Shown: piece by piece, positions 16,337 to 24,734 of the stretch
Layout: every line of letters begins with the position of its first letter
How positions within the stretch are numbered: the first letter of the stretch is position 1
Source: Streptomyces sp. NBC_00224
GTDB taxonomy: Bacteria > Actinomycetota > Actinomycetes > Streptomycetales > Streptomycetaceae
Length of the DNA: 64,000 bases
Assembly (NCBI RefSeq): GCF_041435195.1
Contig: NZ_CP108106.1
Location: 3,596,001-3,660,000, forward strand
Direction of reading: 5' to 3'
Notes under the pieces: model-generated
Told to the model about the DNA's origin: nothing
The model's input: the letters and a program-made list of their open reading frames with translations, nothing else
The model's database searches: none
Position numbers and translations under genes: made by a program

Positions 16337-19116
16337 GCGACCAGAAGAAGTGCCAGCGCCCCGGTTGCGAGGGCTCCTACGAGGACATGGGCGGCGGTGA
16401 GCTGTACTGCGACACCTGCGGCCTGGCGCCGGTCGTGTCGGGATTGGGGTCTCCCCTGTTCGAGCGCAGCCGAGAACTTGGGGACGGCAGCATCTCCTCG
16501 CCCGGGACCGGGATCACCGGAGGCGGCCGCAAGGACAGCGGCTCGTCGTCGGCCGGGTCCGCCCGCTCGGCGCGGTCCTCGGCGTCGTCCCGCTCCTCCC
16601 GCTCCTCGACGTCCCGACGCTCCGTGTCGGGGCGCCTCTCGCGCTCCCTGACGGGGTCGGGCAGCGCGCGGTCGGTGTCGGTGCGCAGCTCGGGCTCCGC
16701 GACCAGCAGCTCCGGGCGCAGCAGACTCGGGGCCGGGCTCGTCACCGTGCCGGGAGTGCCGCGTCCCGACCCGGCCACGGCCGTGATGGAGCACCCGGAG
16801 GTCCCCGAGCGGAAGCGTTTCTGCTCGCGCTCGGACTGCGGGGCGCCGGTGGGCCGCTCGCGCGGGGAGCGGGCCGGGCGCACCGAGGGGTTCTGCACCA
16901 AGTGCGGCCACCCGTACTCGTTCGTGCCCAAGCTGCACCAGGGCGACATCGTGCACGGCCAGTACGAGGTGGTGGGCTGTCTGGCGCACGGCGGCCTCGG
17001 CTGGGTCTACCTCGCCGTGGACCGCGCGGTCTCGGACCGCTGGGTCGTCCTCAAGGGCCTGCTCGACACCGGCGACCAGGACGCGATGGCGGCGGCGATC
17101 TCCGAGCGCCGCTTCCTGGCCGAGATCGAGCACTCCAACATCGTGCGCATCTACAACTTCGTGGAGCACCTCGACCAGCGCACCGGCTCCATGGACGGCT
17201 ACATCGTCATGGAGTACGTGGGCGGCAAGTCGCTCAAGGAGATCGCCAACGAGCGGCGCGGCCAGGAGGGCAAGCGCGACCCGCTCCCGGTCGAGCAGGC
17301 CTGCGCGTACGGCATCGAGGCCCTGGAGGCCCTCGGCCATCTGCACAGCCGCAACCTGCTCTACTGCGACTTCAAGGTCGACAACGCGATCCAGACCGAG
17401 GACCAGCTGAAGCTGATCGACATGGGCGCGGTGCGCCGGATGGACGACGACGAGTCGGCCATCTACGGCACGGTGGGCTACCAGGCGCCGGAGGTCGCCG
17501 AGGTGGGCCCCTCGGTCGCCTCCGACCTGTACACGGTCGCGCGCACGCTGGCCGTGCTCACCTTCGACTTCCAGGGCTATACGAACGTCTTCGCGGACAG
17601 CCTGCCGGACCCCGACAACATCGAGGTCTTCCGGACGTACGAGTCGTTCTACCGACTCCTGGTGCGGGCCACCGACCCCGACCCGGCGCGCCGGTTCGCC
17701 TCCGCGCAGGAGATGGCCGAGCAGCTGACCGGGGTGCTGCGGGAGGTCGTGTCGCTCCAGACCGGCCGCCCGCGCCCGGCTCTGTCGACCCTGTTCGGGA
17801 CCGAACTGCGGGTCACGGACACGTCGTTGTTCGCCGAGCTCACCGGGGACGTGTCGGTGCTCGGCGCGCGGGTGGTGCCCGAGAGCCGGTGGGCGCGCAG
17901 GCGCGCGGCGGCCAACGGCTCCCCGGCGCCGGGATCGGGCACGCGCCCGGGCGCCGGCTCCGCGCTGGTGTACACGGGCGCGGGCGCCGTGCCCGTCGCC
18001 GTGGCCGGGCCGACCGTCACCGCGGCGCCGCACCCCGCCCCCGGCACCGGCGCCGCGGTCCCGGGGACCCCCGGCGCCCCCACGCCGACCGCCGTCGTCC
18101 CCGCGCCCCGCGTCGGCGGCTCCCCGGCCGCGTACGGCCGGGGAGCGGACGGCGACGGCTATCTGCGGTCCCTCGACGCGCCCGCCACCGCGCTGGCGCT
18201 GCCGGTGCCGCACGTGGACCCGGGCGACCCCAACGCGGGCTTCCTGGCGGGCCTGATGGCCGCCGCGCCCGCCGAGCTCATCGCCGCGCTGCGCACCGCG
18301 CCCGCCAACTCCGTGGAGAAGCGGCTGCGCGAACTGCGGGCCCGGCTCGACCTGGGCGAACTGGTCTCGGCGGCCCGGGGCCTCGAATCCCTGGAGGCCG
18401 ACCATCCCGACGACTGGCGGGTCGTCTGGTACCGGGGAGTGGCCTCGCTCGTCTCCGGCGACCACGAGAACGCCGCGCTGTCCTTCGACGCCGTCTACGA
18501 CGCGTTCCCGGGCGAGCCGACGCCCAAGCTGGCGCTCGGGGTGTGCGCGGAGGTCCTGGGGCAGCTGGACAACGCCGCCGAGTACTACCGGCTGGTGTGG
18601 ACGACCGACCCGAGCTACGTGAGCGCCGCGTTCGGCCTGGCCCGGGTGCAGCTGGCCGCGGGCGACCGCACGGCGGCCGTGACGACCCTGGAGTCGGTGC
18701 CGGAGGCCTCGATCCACTACACGGCGGCCCGGGTCGCCGCCGTGCGGGCCAGGCTGCGGCGGCGCACCCCGGGCGACGCGCTCCTGGGCGACCTGCGGGC
18801 CGCCTCGGGCCAGGTGGACGCGCTGCAGCAGCTCGGCCTGGACGCGGTGCGCCGGGAGCGGCTGGCCACCGAGGTCCTCGGCACCGCGCTCGACTGGGTA
18901 CTCTCCGGAAGCCAGGGCGGGCCCGGTGAGGGCGAGCGGAGCCGGGGCGGCCCGTCCGGCGAGGCCATACTGCTGGGCAGCGAGCTGGACGAGCGGGGCC
19001 TGCGGTTCGGCCTGGAGCGTTCGTACCGGGTACTCGCCCGGCTCGCCGGCAGCGGCGAGGAGCGGATCGAACTGGTGGAGCGGGCAAACCGTTTCCGCCC
19101 CCGGACGTGGGTGTGA
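16333..19116 (+). CDS. pknG: PknG-type serine/threonine protein kinase
   Basis: A protein of 927 residues. The N-terminus holds a zinc ribbon (Cys7, Cys12, Cys26, Cys29), a Ser/Arg-rich disordered stretch (about 55-145) and a second rubredoxin-like Cys motif (about 162-192, CSRSDCG ... CTKCGH) placed as in M. tuberculosis PknG. The kinase domain (about 205-470) has the glycine loop GGLGWVYLA, VVLK for the ATP lysine, a catalytic loop LLYCDFKVDN in place of HRD, and DMG replacing DFG (LKLIDMGAV), all PknG hallmarks. An Ala/Pro/Gly-rich linker leads to a TPR-type helical C-terminus (about 633-890). At 927 residues it is longer than mycobacterial PknG (about 750) because of the N-terminal and linker expansions. 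The GTG start overlaps the upstream stop. In mycobacteria PknG phosphorylates the FHA protein GarA to control glutamate metabolism. Here an FHA protein is three genes downstream. Confidence 0.9.
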   Translation: MSDQKKCQRPGCEGSYEDMGGGELYCDTCGLAPVVSGLGSPLFERSRELGDGSISSPGTGITGGGRKDSGSSSAGSARSARSSASSRSSRSSTSRRSVSGRLSRSLTGSGSARSVSVRSSGSATSSSGRSRLGAGLVTVPGVPRPDPATAVMEHPEVPERKRFCSRSDCGAPVGRSRGERAGRTEGFCTKCGHPYSFVPKLHQGDIVHGQYEVVGCLAHGGLGWVYLAVDRAVSDRWVVLKGLLDTGDQDAMAAAISERRFLAEIEHSNIVRIYNFVEHLDQRTGSMDGYIVMEYVGGKSLKEIANERRGQEGKRDPLPVEQACAYGIEALEALGHLHSRNLLYCDFKVDNAIQTEDQLKLIDMGAVRRMDDDESAIYGTVGYQAPEVAEVGPSVASDLYTVARTLAVLTFDFQGYTNVFADSLPDPDNIEVFRTYESFYRLLVRATDPDPARRFASAQEMAEQLTGVLREVVSLQTGRPRPALSTLFGTELRVTDTSLFAELTGDVSVLGARVVPESRWARRRAAANGSPAPGSGTRPGAGSALVYTGAGAVPVAVAGPTVTAAPHPAPGTGAAVPGTPGAPTPTAVVPAPRVGGSPAAYGRGADGDGYLRSLDAPATALALPVPHVDPGDPNAGFLAGLMAAAPAELIAALRTAPANSVEKRLRELRARLDLGELVSAARGLESLEADHPDDWRVVWYRGVASLVSGDHENAALSFDAVYDAFPGEPTPKLALGVCAEVLGQLDNAAEYYRLVWTTDPSYVSAAFGLARVQLAAGDRTAAVTTLESVPEASIHYTAARVAAVRARLRRRTPGDALLGDLRAASGQVDALQQLGLDAVRRERLATEVLGTALDWVLSGSQGGPGEGERSRGGPSGEAILLGSELDERGLRFGLERSYRVLARLAGSGEERIELVERANRFRPRTWV

Positions 19117-19119
19117 TTG

Positions 19120-20418
19120 ATGGCGCAGATGCACCAGCCGGCAGCCGGGTCGACGTGCCCCGGCTGCGCGGAGCCGCTGGACTCGGGCGACCTGTACTGC
19201 GGGGCCTGCGGGTACGACCTGTCGGCCGTGCCCGTGGCCCCGGTGGACACCCCGACGGTGGTCATGGGCAGTCCCGTGGCGGGCGAGGCGTGGCCCGCCG
19301 CCCGTGCCGACGGCTCCGGCGCGCCGGTGCACCTGCCCACCGATCTGCCCGGCACCGACTCGGGCGGCTCCCCGCTGCCCTCGCACGCACGGTCCGACGG
19401 GCCCGGGGGCGAGGCCGATGAGTACCCCCTGCCCGCGCCCGACCCGCGCGCGGCCGACCTCGGGGAGCAGGCCACCCATGTCCGCGCGCCCGTGAAGGTC
19501 TGTGTGGCCTGCCGGGCCGGGCGGGTCGACGAGGACGGGTACTGCGAGAACTGTGGGCACGCCCAGCCGCGCGAGCGCGACCACATGGAGCGGGAGCTCG
19601 GCCCGGTGGCGGCGGTCAGCGACCGGGGCCTGCGCCACCACCGCAACGAGGACGCGTTCGCCGTCTCCACCACCGCACTGCCCGACGGCTCGCCCGCCGT
19701 CGTGGCGATCGTCTGCGACGGCGTCTCCTCCGCGACCCGCCCCGACGAGGCGTCGGCGGCGGCCGCGGCCCGCGCCAACGAGTCGCTGCTCCAGGCGCTG
19801 CCCCAGGGCACGCACCCGCAGCAGGCGATGCACGAGGCGATCGTGTCCGCCGCAGAGGCGGTCAACTCCCTTGCCGACGAGCCCGGCCCGGCCGTGGAGC
19901 ACGACCCGCACCGCCACCAGAACGCGCCGGCCTGCACGCTGGTCGGCGCGATCGCGGCGGGCGGGCTGCTCGTGGTCGGCTGGGTCGGCGACAGCCGGGC
20001 GTACTGGGTGCCCGACGACCGTACGACCCCGCCCGCCCGGCTCACCGAGGACGACTCGTGGGCCGCGCAGATGGTGGCGGCGGGCCTGATGAGCGAGGCA
20101 GACGCGTACGCGGACGAGCGGGCGCACGCGATCACGGGGTGGCTGGGCGCCGACGCGTACGAACTCGACCCGCACACCGCCTCGTTCAAGCCGGACCGCT
20201 CCGGTGTGGTCGTGGTCTGCACGGACGGGCTGTGGAACTACGCGGAGGGCGCCGAGGAGATGGCCGGGGCCGTGCCCTCGGACGCCGCCGAGCGGCCGCT
20301 GCACAGCGCCCAGGTGCTGGTCGGCCACGCCCTGGACGGCGGGGGCCACGACAACGTAACAGTGGCCGTCGTGCCGTTCGCGGTCCCTCAGCCTGGGGCA
20401 GGATCCGCCTACAACTAG
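19120..20418 (+). CDS. PP2C-family protein phosphatase with N-terminal zinc ribbons
   Basis: A protein of 432 residues. It has two zinc-ribbon modules, Cys13/16/27/30 and a second near residue 128 (CVACRAG ... CENCGH), separated by an acidic, Pro-rich linker, then a PPM/PP2C domain from about 155. Metal-site motifs are visible: SDRGLRHHRNEDAF, VCDGVSSATRPDEAS, GWVGDSRAYW and GGHDNVTVAVV. It would remove phosphate from Ser/Thr residues set by the adjacent PknG-type kinase. The ATG at 19120 is four bases after the kinase stop, and TTG 19117 is an in-frame alternative one codon earlier. Kinase and phosphatase are thus co-expressed. Confidence 0.9.
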   Translation: MAQMHQPAAGSTCPGCAEPLDSGDLYCGACGYDLSAVPVAPVDTPTVVMGSPVAGEAWPAARADGSGAPVHLPTDLPGTDSGGSPLPSHARSDGPGGEADEYPLPAPDPRAADLGEQATHVRAPVKVCVACRAGRVDEDGYCENCGHAQPRERDHMERELGPVAAVSDRGLRHHRNEDAFAVSTTALPDGSPAVVAIVCDGVSSATRPDEASAAAAARANESLLQALPQGTHPQQAMHEAIVSAAEAVNSLADEPGPAVEHDPHRHQNAPACTLVGAIAAGGLLVVGWVGDSRAYWVPDDRTTPPARLTEDDSWAAQMVAAGLMSEADAYADERAHAITGWLGADAYELDPHTASFKPDRSGVVVVCTDGLWNYAEGAEEMAGAVPSDAAERPLHSAQVLVGHALDGGGHDNVTVAVVPFAVPQPGAGSAYN

Positions 20419-20484
20419 GCCTTGGCACCGGATTCCCCCACATTCTTGTCTCTTCAGGCCCAGAAGCCTCAAGGAGCCTTTCAG

Positions 20485-21843
20485 ATGGCCAACTTCTCCA
20501 AGCCGAACGCGCCGCGGTTCTCCGTCGAGGTCTACCAGAACGAGTACCTCCCGGAGGGCGGCCGCGAGGTCAACGCGATCGTCACGGTGACGTCGACCGG
20601 CGGTGGCACGGTCGGCGGGGCCGCACTGGCCGGAGCCGCGCTGTCGCCCTCGTCCATACCGGGGCAGGCGCCGAGCGCCGCCGTGGTGATCATGGTCGAC
20701 TGCTCGGGGTCGATGGACTACCCGCCGACGAAGATGCGCAACGCGCGCGACGCCACGGCGGCCGCGATCGACACCCTGCGCGACGGCGTGACGTTCGCGG
20801 TCGTCGCGGGCACCCACCAGGCCAAGGAGGTCTACCCGGGCAACGGGCGCCTGGCCACCGCCGACGCGCAGACCCGTGCCCAGGCCAAGGAGGCGCTGCG
20901 CAAGCTGAGCGCGGGCGGCGGCACCGCCATCGGCACCTGGCTGCGGCTCACCGACCGGCTGCTGAGCTCGGCCGACGTACCGATCCGGCACGGCATCCTG
21001 CTCACCGACGGCCGCAACGAGCACGAGTCGCCGGCCGACCTGAAGGCGGCGCTCGACGCCTGCGCGGGCCGGTTCACCTGCGACGCGCGCGGGGTCGGCA
21101 CCGACTGGGAGGTCAAGGAGGTCACCGCGATCGCCTCCGCGCTGCTCGGCACCGCCGACATCGTGGCCGACCCCTCGGGCCTGGCCGCGGACTTCACGCG
21201 GATGATGGAGAACGCGATGGGCAAGGAGGTCGCGGACGTCGCGCTGCGGCTGTGGACCCCGGTCGGCGTGGAGATCAGGTTCGTGAAGCAGGTCGCGCCC
21301 ACCGTCGAGGAGCTGACGGGCCGTCGGACCGAGGCGGGACCGCGCGCCGGGGACTACCCGACGGGCTCCTGGGGCGACGAGTCGCGCGACTACCACGTGT
21401 GCGTCCAGGTCCCCGAGGCCGGGATCGGCCAGGAGATGCTCGCCGCCCGGGTCTCGCTGATCCTGCCCGACCCGGCGGGCGGGACCCCGCAGACGCTGTC
21501 GCAGGGGCTGGTCCGCGCGGTGTGGACCGAGGACATGGCCGCCTCCACCTCGATCAACCCCCAGGTCGCCCACTACACGGGTCAGGCCGAACTGGCCCAA
21601 GTCATCCAACAGGGTCTCGATGCCCGCAAGTCGGGCGATATCGATGGCGCCACCGCCAAGCTCGGCCGCGCCGTCCAGCTCGCCGCGGCCTCCGGGAACG
21701 CGGATACGGCGAAGCTGCTCGCGAAGGTGGTGGACGTCGTCGACGAGGCGACGGGTACTGTGCGACTGAAGGCGAAGGTCGCGGAGGCGGACGAGATGAC
21801 TCTCGAAACCCGCTCGACCAAGACCGTACGCGTGAAGAAGTGA
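20485..21843 (+). CDS. Von Willebrand factor A (VWA) domain protein
   Basis: A protein of 452 residues. A short N-terminal beta segment precedes a VWA domain with a complete metal-ion-dependent adhesion site: DCSGS (Asp72, Ser74, Ser76), the Thr in GGGTAIGTW and the Asp in LLTDGRNEH. The C-terminal half is beta-rich and ends with helices (AELAQVIQQGLDARKSGDID). The start is ATG 20485, because AAGGAG lies 8 bases upstream. No signal peptide is present, so a cytoplasmic binding or assembly role is likely. VWA proteins next to PP2C and FHA genes often act in phospho-signalling assemblies. The gene is in the same operon, 66 bp after the phosphatase. Confidence 0.88.
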   Translation: MANFSKPNAPRFSVEVYQNEYLPEGGREVNAIVTVTSTGGGTVGGAALAGAALSPSSIPGQAPSAAVVIMVDCSGSMDYPPTKMRNARDATAAAIDTLRDGVTFAVVAGTHQAKEVYPGNGRLATADAQTRAQAKEALRKLSAGGGTAIGTWLRLTDRLLSSADVPIRHGILLTDGRNEHESPADLKAALDACAGRFTCDARGVGTDWEVKEVTAIASALLGTADIVADPSGLAADFTRMMENAMGKEVADVALRLWTPVGVEIRFVKQVAPTVEELTGRRTEAGPRAGDYPTGSWGDESRDYHVCVQVPEAGIGQEMLAARVSLILPDPAGGTPQTLSQGLVRAVWTEDMAASTSINPQVAHYTGQAELAQVIQQGLDARKSGDIDGATAKLGRAVQLAAASGNADTAKLLAKVVDVVDEATGTVRLKAKVAEADEMTLETRSTKTVRVKK

Positions 21844-21961
21844 CGAAGTAGCCGAACCGGGCACCAGCCCGGGAGCAAGCCGCACACAGCGGTACGCAGT
21901 AGCGAAACCACTTGAGTGCCTCGGCCCGAGGGGCCGGACGAGGAGAGGGGGAAGCGACTCC

Positions 21962-23104
21962 ATGCCGACCTGCCCGAACGGACACCAGTCGGGTTCCGAC
22001 GACTGGTGCGAGGTCTGCGGCCATCGCATGGGCGCCGTGCCGCCGCCTCCCCCGCCCCCGCCCGCCTTCCCGGGGCCGCCCCCGCAGGGCGGCTACGGCT
22101 ACCCCGCCCCCGAGGCCCCCGCCGCCCCGGCGGAGCTCTGCCCCCAGTGCCGCACGCCCCGGGAGGGCAACACGCCCTTCTGCGAGGAGTGCCGCTGGAA
22201 CTACCTCACCCAGACGGCGACCTCGTACACGCCGCTGGCGCCCAACCCGGCCCCCGGGCGTGGCGAGGGCCTCAATCTGCCGCCCGGGTTCCAGTCGCCG
22301 CCGCCCCCGCAGCAGCAGCGCGACCCGTACGAGTACCAGAGCTCGCGGCCCTCGCAGGTCAACCGGCCCGCCGAGCCGCTCACCGGCGACCCCGCGCAGC
22401 AGGGCCCGCCGCCGTTCCACCAGGGGCCGCCGCCCCCGCCGAACGGTGACCCGTCCCTGCGCCAGGGCCCGCCGCCGCACTTCCAGCAGGGGCCGCCGCC
22501 CCCGCCGGTCTTCCAGCAGGCGGGGCCGCCCGCGCCTCCGACGTTCCCGCAGGTGCAGCCGCCGGCCCGGGCAGAGAACGACGACTGGATGATCCAGCCG
22601 CCCTCCCACCCGCAGCCGCCGCAGCACACCCAGGCGCCCCATGCCCCGCAGCAGCCGCAGCCGCCCCAGCAGCAGTTCCAGGCCCCGCCGCCGCAGCCGC
22701 TCGGCTGGCTGGTGACCATCGGGCCGGACCGCGACTACTTCATGGCGATGATGCAGCGCAGCGGGCCGGAGGCGTCCGGGCTCAACCTGCCCGCGTACTC
22801 GCCCGAGCAGCAGCGCCCGCTCACCGGCAACCAGCTCACCATCGGCCGCCGCCGCCACTCCACCGGCGAGGCGCCCGACATCGACCTGGCGGTGCCGCCG
22901 GAGGACCCGGGCGTCTCGCACCAGCACGCGGTCCTGGTCCAGCAGCCCGACGGCAGCTGGGCGGTGGTCGACCAGAACTCCACCAACGGCACCACAATCA
23001 ACGGCGCCGAGGACCCGATCCAGCCGTACGTGCCGGTCCCGCTCCAGGAGGGCGACCGGGTCCACGTGGGCGCCTGGACGACGATCACGGTCCGCCGCGG
23101 CTAG
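21962..23104 (+). CDS. FHA-domain protein with zinc ribbons and a Pro/Gln-rich linker
   Basis: A protein of 380 residues. It has two zinc-ribbon motifs at the N-terminus (CPNGHQSG ... WCEVCGHRM, and CPQC ... CEECRWNY near 60-78), then about 150 residues of Pro/Gln-rich low complexity with repeated QGPPP units, and a C-terminal FHA domain (about 275-380). The phosphothreonine-binding residues are recognisable: IGRR, a Ser-His pair in GVSHQHAVL, and NSTNGTTING. It is a candidate partner or substrate of the PknG-type kinase, but it lacks the short ETTS-type N-terminal motif of GarA, so it is not a GarA orthologue by layout. The ATG has GGAGAGGGGG upstream. The stop shares the palindrome CTAG with the stop of the convergent methyltransferase gene. 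Confidence 0.9.
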   Translation: MPTCPNGHQSGSDDWCEVCGHRMGAVPPPPPPPPAFPGPPPQGGYGYPAPEAPAAPAELCPQCRTPREGNTPFCEECRWNYLTQTATSYTPLAPNPAPGRGEGLNLPPGFQSPPPPQQQRDPYEYQSSRPSQVNRPAEPLTGDPAQQGPPPFHQGPPPPPNGDPSLRQGPPPHFQQGPPPPPVFQQAGPPAPPTFPQVQPPARAENDDWMIQPPSHPQPPQHTQAPHAPQQPQPPQQQFQAPPPQPLGWLVTIGPDRDYFMAMMQRSGPEASGLNLPAYSPEQQRPLTGNQLTIGRRRHSTGEAPDIDLAVPPEDPGVSHQHAVLVQQPDGSWAVVDQNSTNGTTINGAEDPIQPYVPVPLQEGDRVHVGAWTTITVRRG

Positions 23105-24078
23105 ACGTTCCCCGGGACCACATCCCGCAGGGGCCACGTATGTGGTCCCCGCGGGTCGTCCAGCCAGGCCCACTGGCCCTCGTCGGTGACCGTCACGCCG
23201 AACCGCTCGCGCCGGGGGCGGTCCTCGCGCCGCCACAGTTCGTACGCCTCGTACGGGTCCAGGCTGTCCGCCGTGAGCGCGAGCAGGAAGCGGAAGAGCT
23301 CGTTCTCCAGGCTCGGGCGGGGCAGCCCTCCGGCGTACGGGGCGCCGGGTGTGGGCGCCACGCCCCGCAGCGGCACGAAGTAGGCCGGGGTGTGCAGGAA
23401 GCGCCCCTCCGCGTGCCCCGCGTCGCGCACCTTCAGCAGGATCAGCCCGGTGGCCAGCGGGGCCTCGATCAGCGCCCCCGGTGTGCACTGCGCCAGCCAC
23501 CCGGCCGGCACCGACGGCAGGGTGCAGGTCGCGATGATCCGGTCGAAGGGCGCCCGCGACGGGCAGCCGCGCGCCCCGTCGCCGGTCACCACCGCCGGGC
23601 GGAAGCCCGCCGCCACCAGATGCGTCCGGGCCGACTCGGTGATCTCCGGGTCCAGGTCGACCGTGGTGACCAGCTCCTCGCCGAGGCGGTGGCTGAGCAG
23701 CGCCGCGTTGTAGCCGGTCCCGGCGCCGATCTCCAGGACCGCGTGCCCGTCCCGGACGTCCAGGACCTCCAGCATCCGGGCCATCAGCGAAGGCTGGCTG
23801 CTGGAGGAGAGCAGCTCCCCGTCGCGCAGCCGGGTGGCCAGCGGCATGTCCGTGTAGACCCCGTCCAGCCAGCGCGCCCGCCGGTCGGGGTCCGGGTCCT
23901 CGCCCCACAGCCGCTCGTAGCCGCCGGGGCGCCCCACGAAGTAGTACGGCACGAAGAGGTCGCGGGGCACCTCCTCGAAGGCGGCCCGCCAGGCCGGGTC
24001 GGCGAGCGCGCCCCCGGCCACGATCTCCGCGACGAGGGCCGCCCGCGCCCTGGCGGCCGAATCCCGGTGTGCGCCCAT
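23101..24078 (-). CDS. Protein-L-isoaspartate O-methyltransferase-like enzyme
   Basis: A protein of 325 residues with a SAM-dependent methyltransferase fold related to PCMT. The N-terminal region has FEEVPRDLFVP, the PCMT opening. The SAM-binding motif VLEIGAGTGYNAALL lies near residues 113-127, and the post-I acidic residue appears in VTTVDLDPE. A C-terminal extension of about 120 residues beyond the PCMT core is typical of actinobacterial paralogues, some of which act in peptide maturation rather than repair. No precursor-peptide gene was seen nearby, so a repair-like or unknown role is left open. The ATG at 24078 gives the usual N-terminus, and an in-frame start further upstream at 24186 would run into the divergent globin gene. 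It converges on the FHA gene, the two stops overlapping in CTAG. Confidence 0.8.
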   Translation of the reverse strand: MGAHRDSAARARAALVAEIVAGGALADPAWRAAFEEVPRDLFVPYYFVGRPGGYERLWGEDPDPDRRARWLDGVYTDMPLATRLRDGELLSSSSQPSLMARMLEVLDVRDGHAVLEIGAGTGYNAALLSHRLGEELVTTVDLDPEITESARTHLVAAGFRPAVVTGDGARGCPSRAPFDRIIATCTLPSVPAGWLAQCTPGALIEAPLATGLILLKVRDAGHAEGRFLHTPAYFVPLRGVAPTPGAPYAGGLPRPSLENELFRFLLALTADSLDPYEAYELWRREDRPRRERFGVTVTDEGQWAWLDDPRGPHTWPLRDVVPGNV

Positions 24079-24163
24079 ATGTCCACTGTGCTGCGCGCGG
24101 GCCCGGGAGGCGAGTGGTCCTAGGCCTCCGGTACTCGGCCGCGGCGTCTGAGACCATGGACAC

Positions 24164-24568
24164 GTGAACGAGATTCCGCGCGGCACGCTTCAGGAGCAGA
24201 CCTTCTACGAGCAGGTCGGCGGCGAGGAGACCTTCCGGCGCCTGGTCCACCGGTTCTACCAGGGCGTCGCCGAGGACCCGCTGCTGCGGCCGATGTACCC
24301 GGAGGGCGATCTGGGCCCGGCCGAGGAGCGGCTCGTCCTCTTCCTGATCCAGTACTGGGGCGGCCCGCGCACCTACAGCGACCACCGCGGCCACCCCCGG
24401 CTGCGGATGCGCCACGCGCCGTTCACCGTCGACCGGGCCGCGCACGACGCCTGGCTGACCCATATGCGTACGGCCGTCGACGAGCTGGGGCTCTCCGGGG
24501 AGCACGAGACGACGCTCTGGAACTATCTGACGTACGCCGCCGCCTCGATGGTCAACACGGCGGAGTAG
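24164..24568 (+). CDS. glbO: Group II truncated haemoglobin (trHbO)
   Basis: A protein of 134 residues, full length for a truncated haemoglobin. The group II signature [10 protein letters not shown] is at 64-73. The proximal haem ligand is His84 (RMRHAPF), Tyr32 sits in the B10 position (RFYQGV) and Trp97 in the G8 position (AWLTHM). Such proteins bind oxygen or nitric oxide reversibly and are linked to redox or nitrosative stress in actinomycetes. The GTG start at 24164 is 85 bp from the divergent methyltransferase start, so the two share a short control region. No operon partner follows within 160 bp. Confidence 0.92.
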   Translation: MNEIPRGTLQEQTFYEQVGGEETFRRLVHRFYQGVAEDPLLRPMYPEGDLGPAEERLVLFLIQYWGGPRTYSDHRGHPRLRMRHAPFTVDRAAHDAWLTHMRTAVDELGLSGEHETTLWNYLTYAAASMVNTAE

Positions 24569-24734
24569 GACGGAAGTTCACGTTCCGCCCGCCCCGAACC
24601 CGGAATGCGGCACTCCGTGATCGCATTCCGGTCACGATCGGGCAAGATCGGGCCGCAAGCGGTTTCCACGAACCTGTGCCCTCTGAAAGCATCCGGACAG
24701 ACTTTCGGGGGCAAAGCGGGGATCTGGGGGCCGT

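Noticed and set aside
16267..22029. Open frame of about 1900 codons on the minus strand across the kinase operon
   Set aside because: No domain signatures; it mirrors the plus-strand codon bias of pknG, the phosphatase and the VWA gene.
16333..23104. Type VI secretion regulatory set (kinase, PP2C, FHA)
   Set aside because: The combination resembles PpkA-PppA-Fha, but no sheath, Hcp, VgrG or ClpV gene is nearby, and the kinase is clearly PknG-type with GlnX/GlnH-like partners.
21962..23104. FHA protein as the GarA orthologue
   Set aside because: GarA is a short protein with an N-terminal phospho-acceptor ETTS motif. This protein has zinc ribbons and a Pro/Gln linker instead.
23101..24078. 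Maturation enzyme of a lasso, lanthipeptide or graspetide cluster
   Set aside because: PCMT-like enzymes occur in such clusters, but no precursor peptide, cyclase, ATP-grasp or transporter gene is adjacent.
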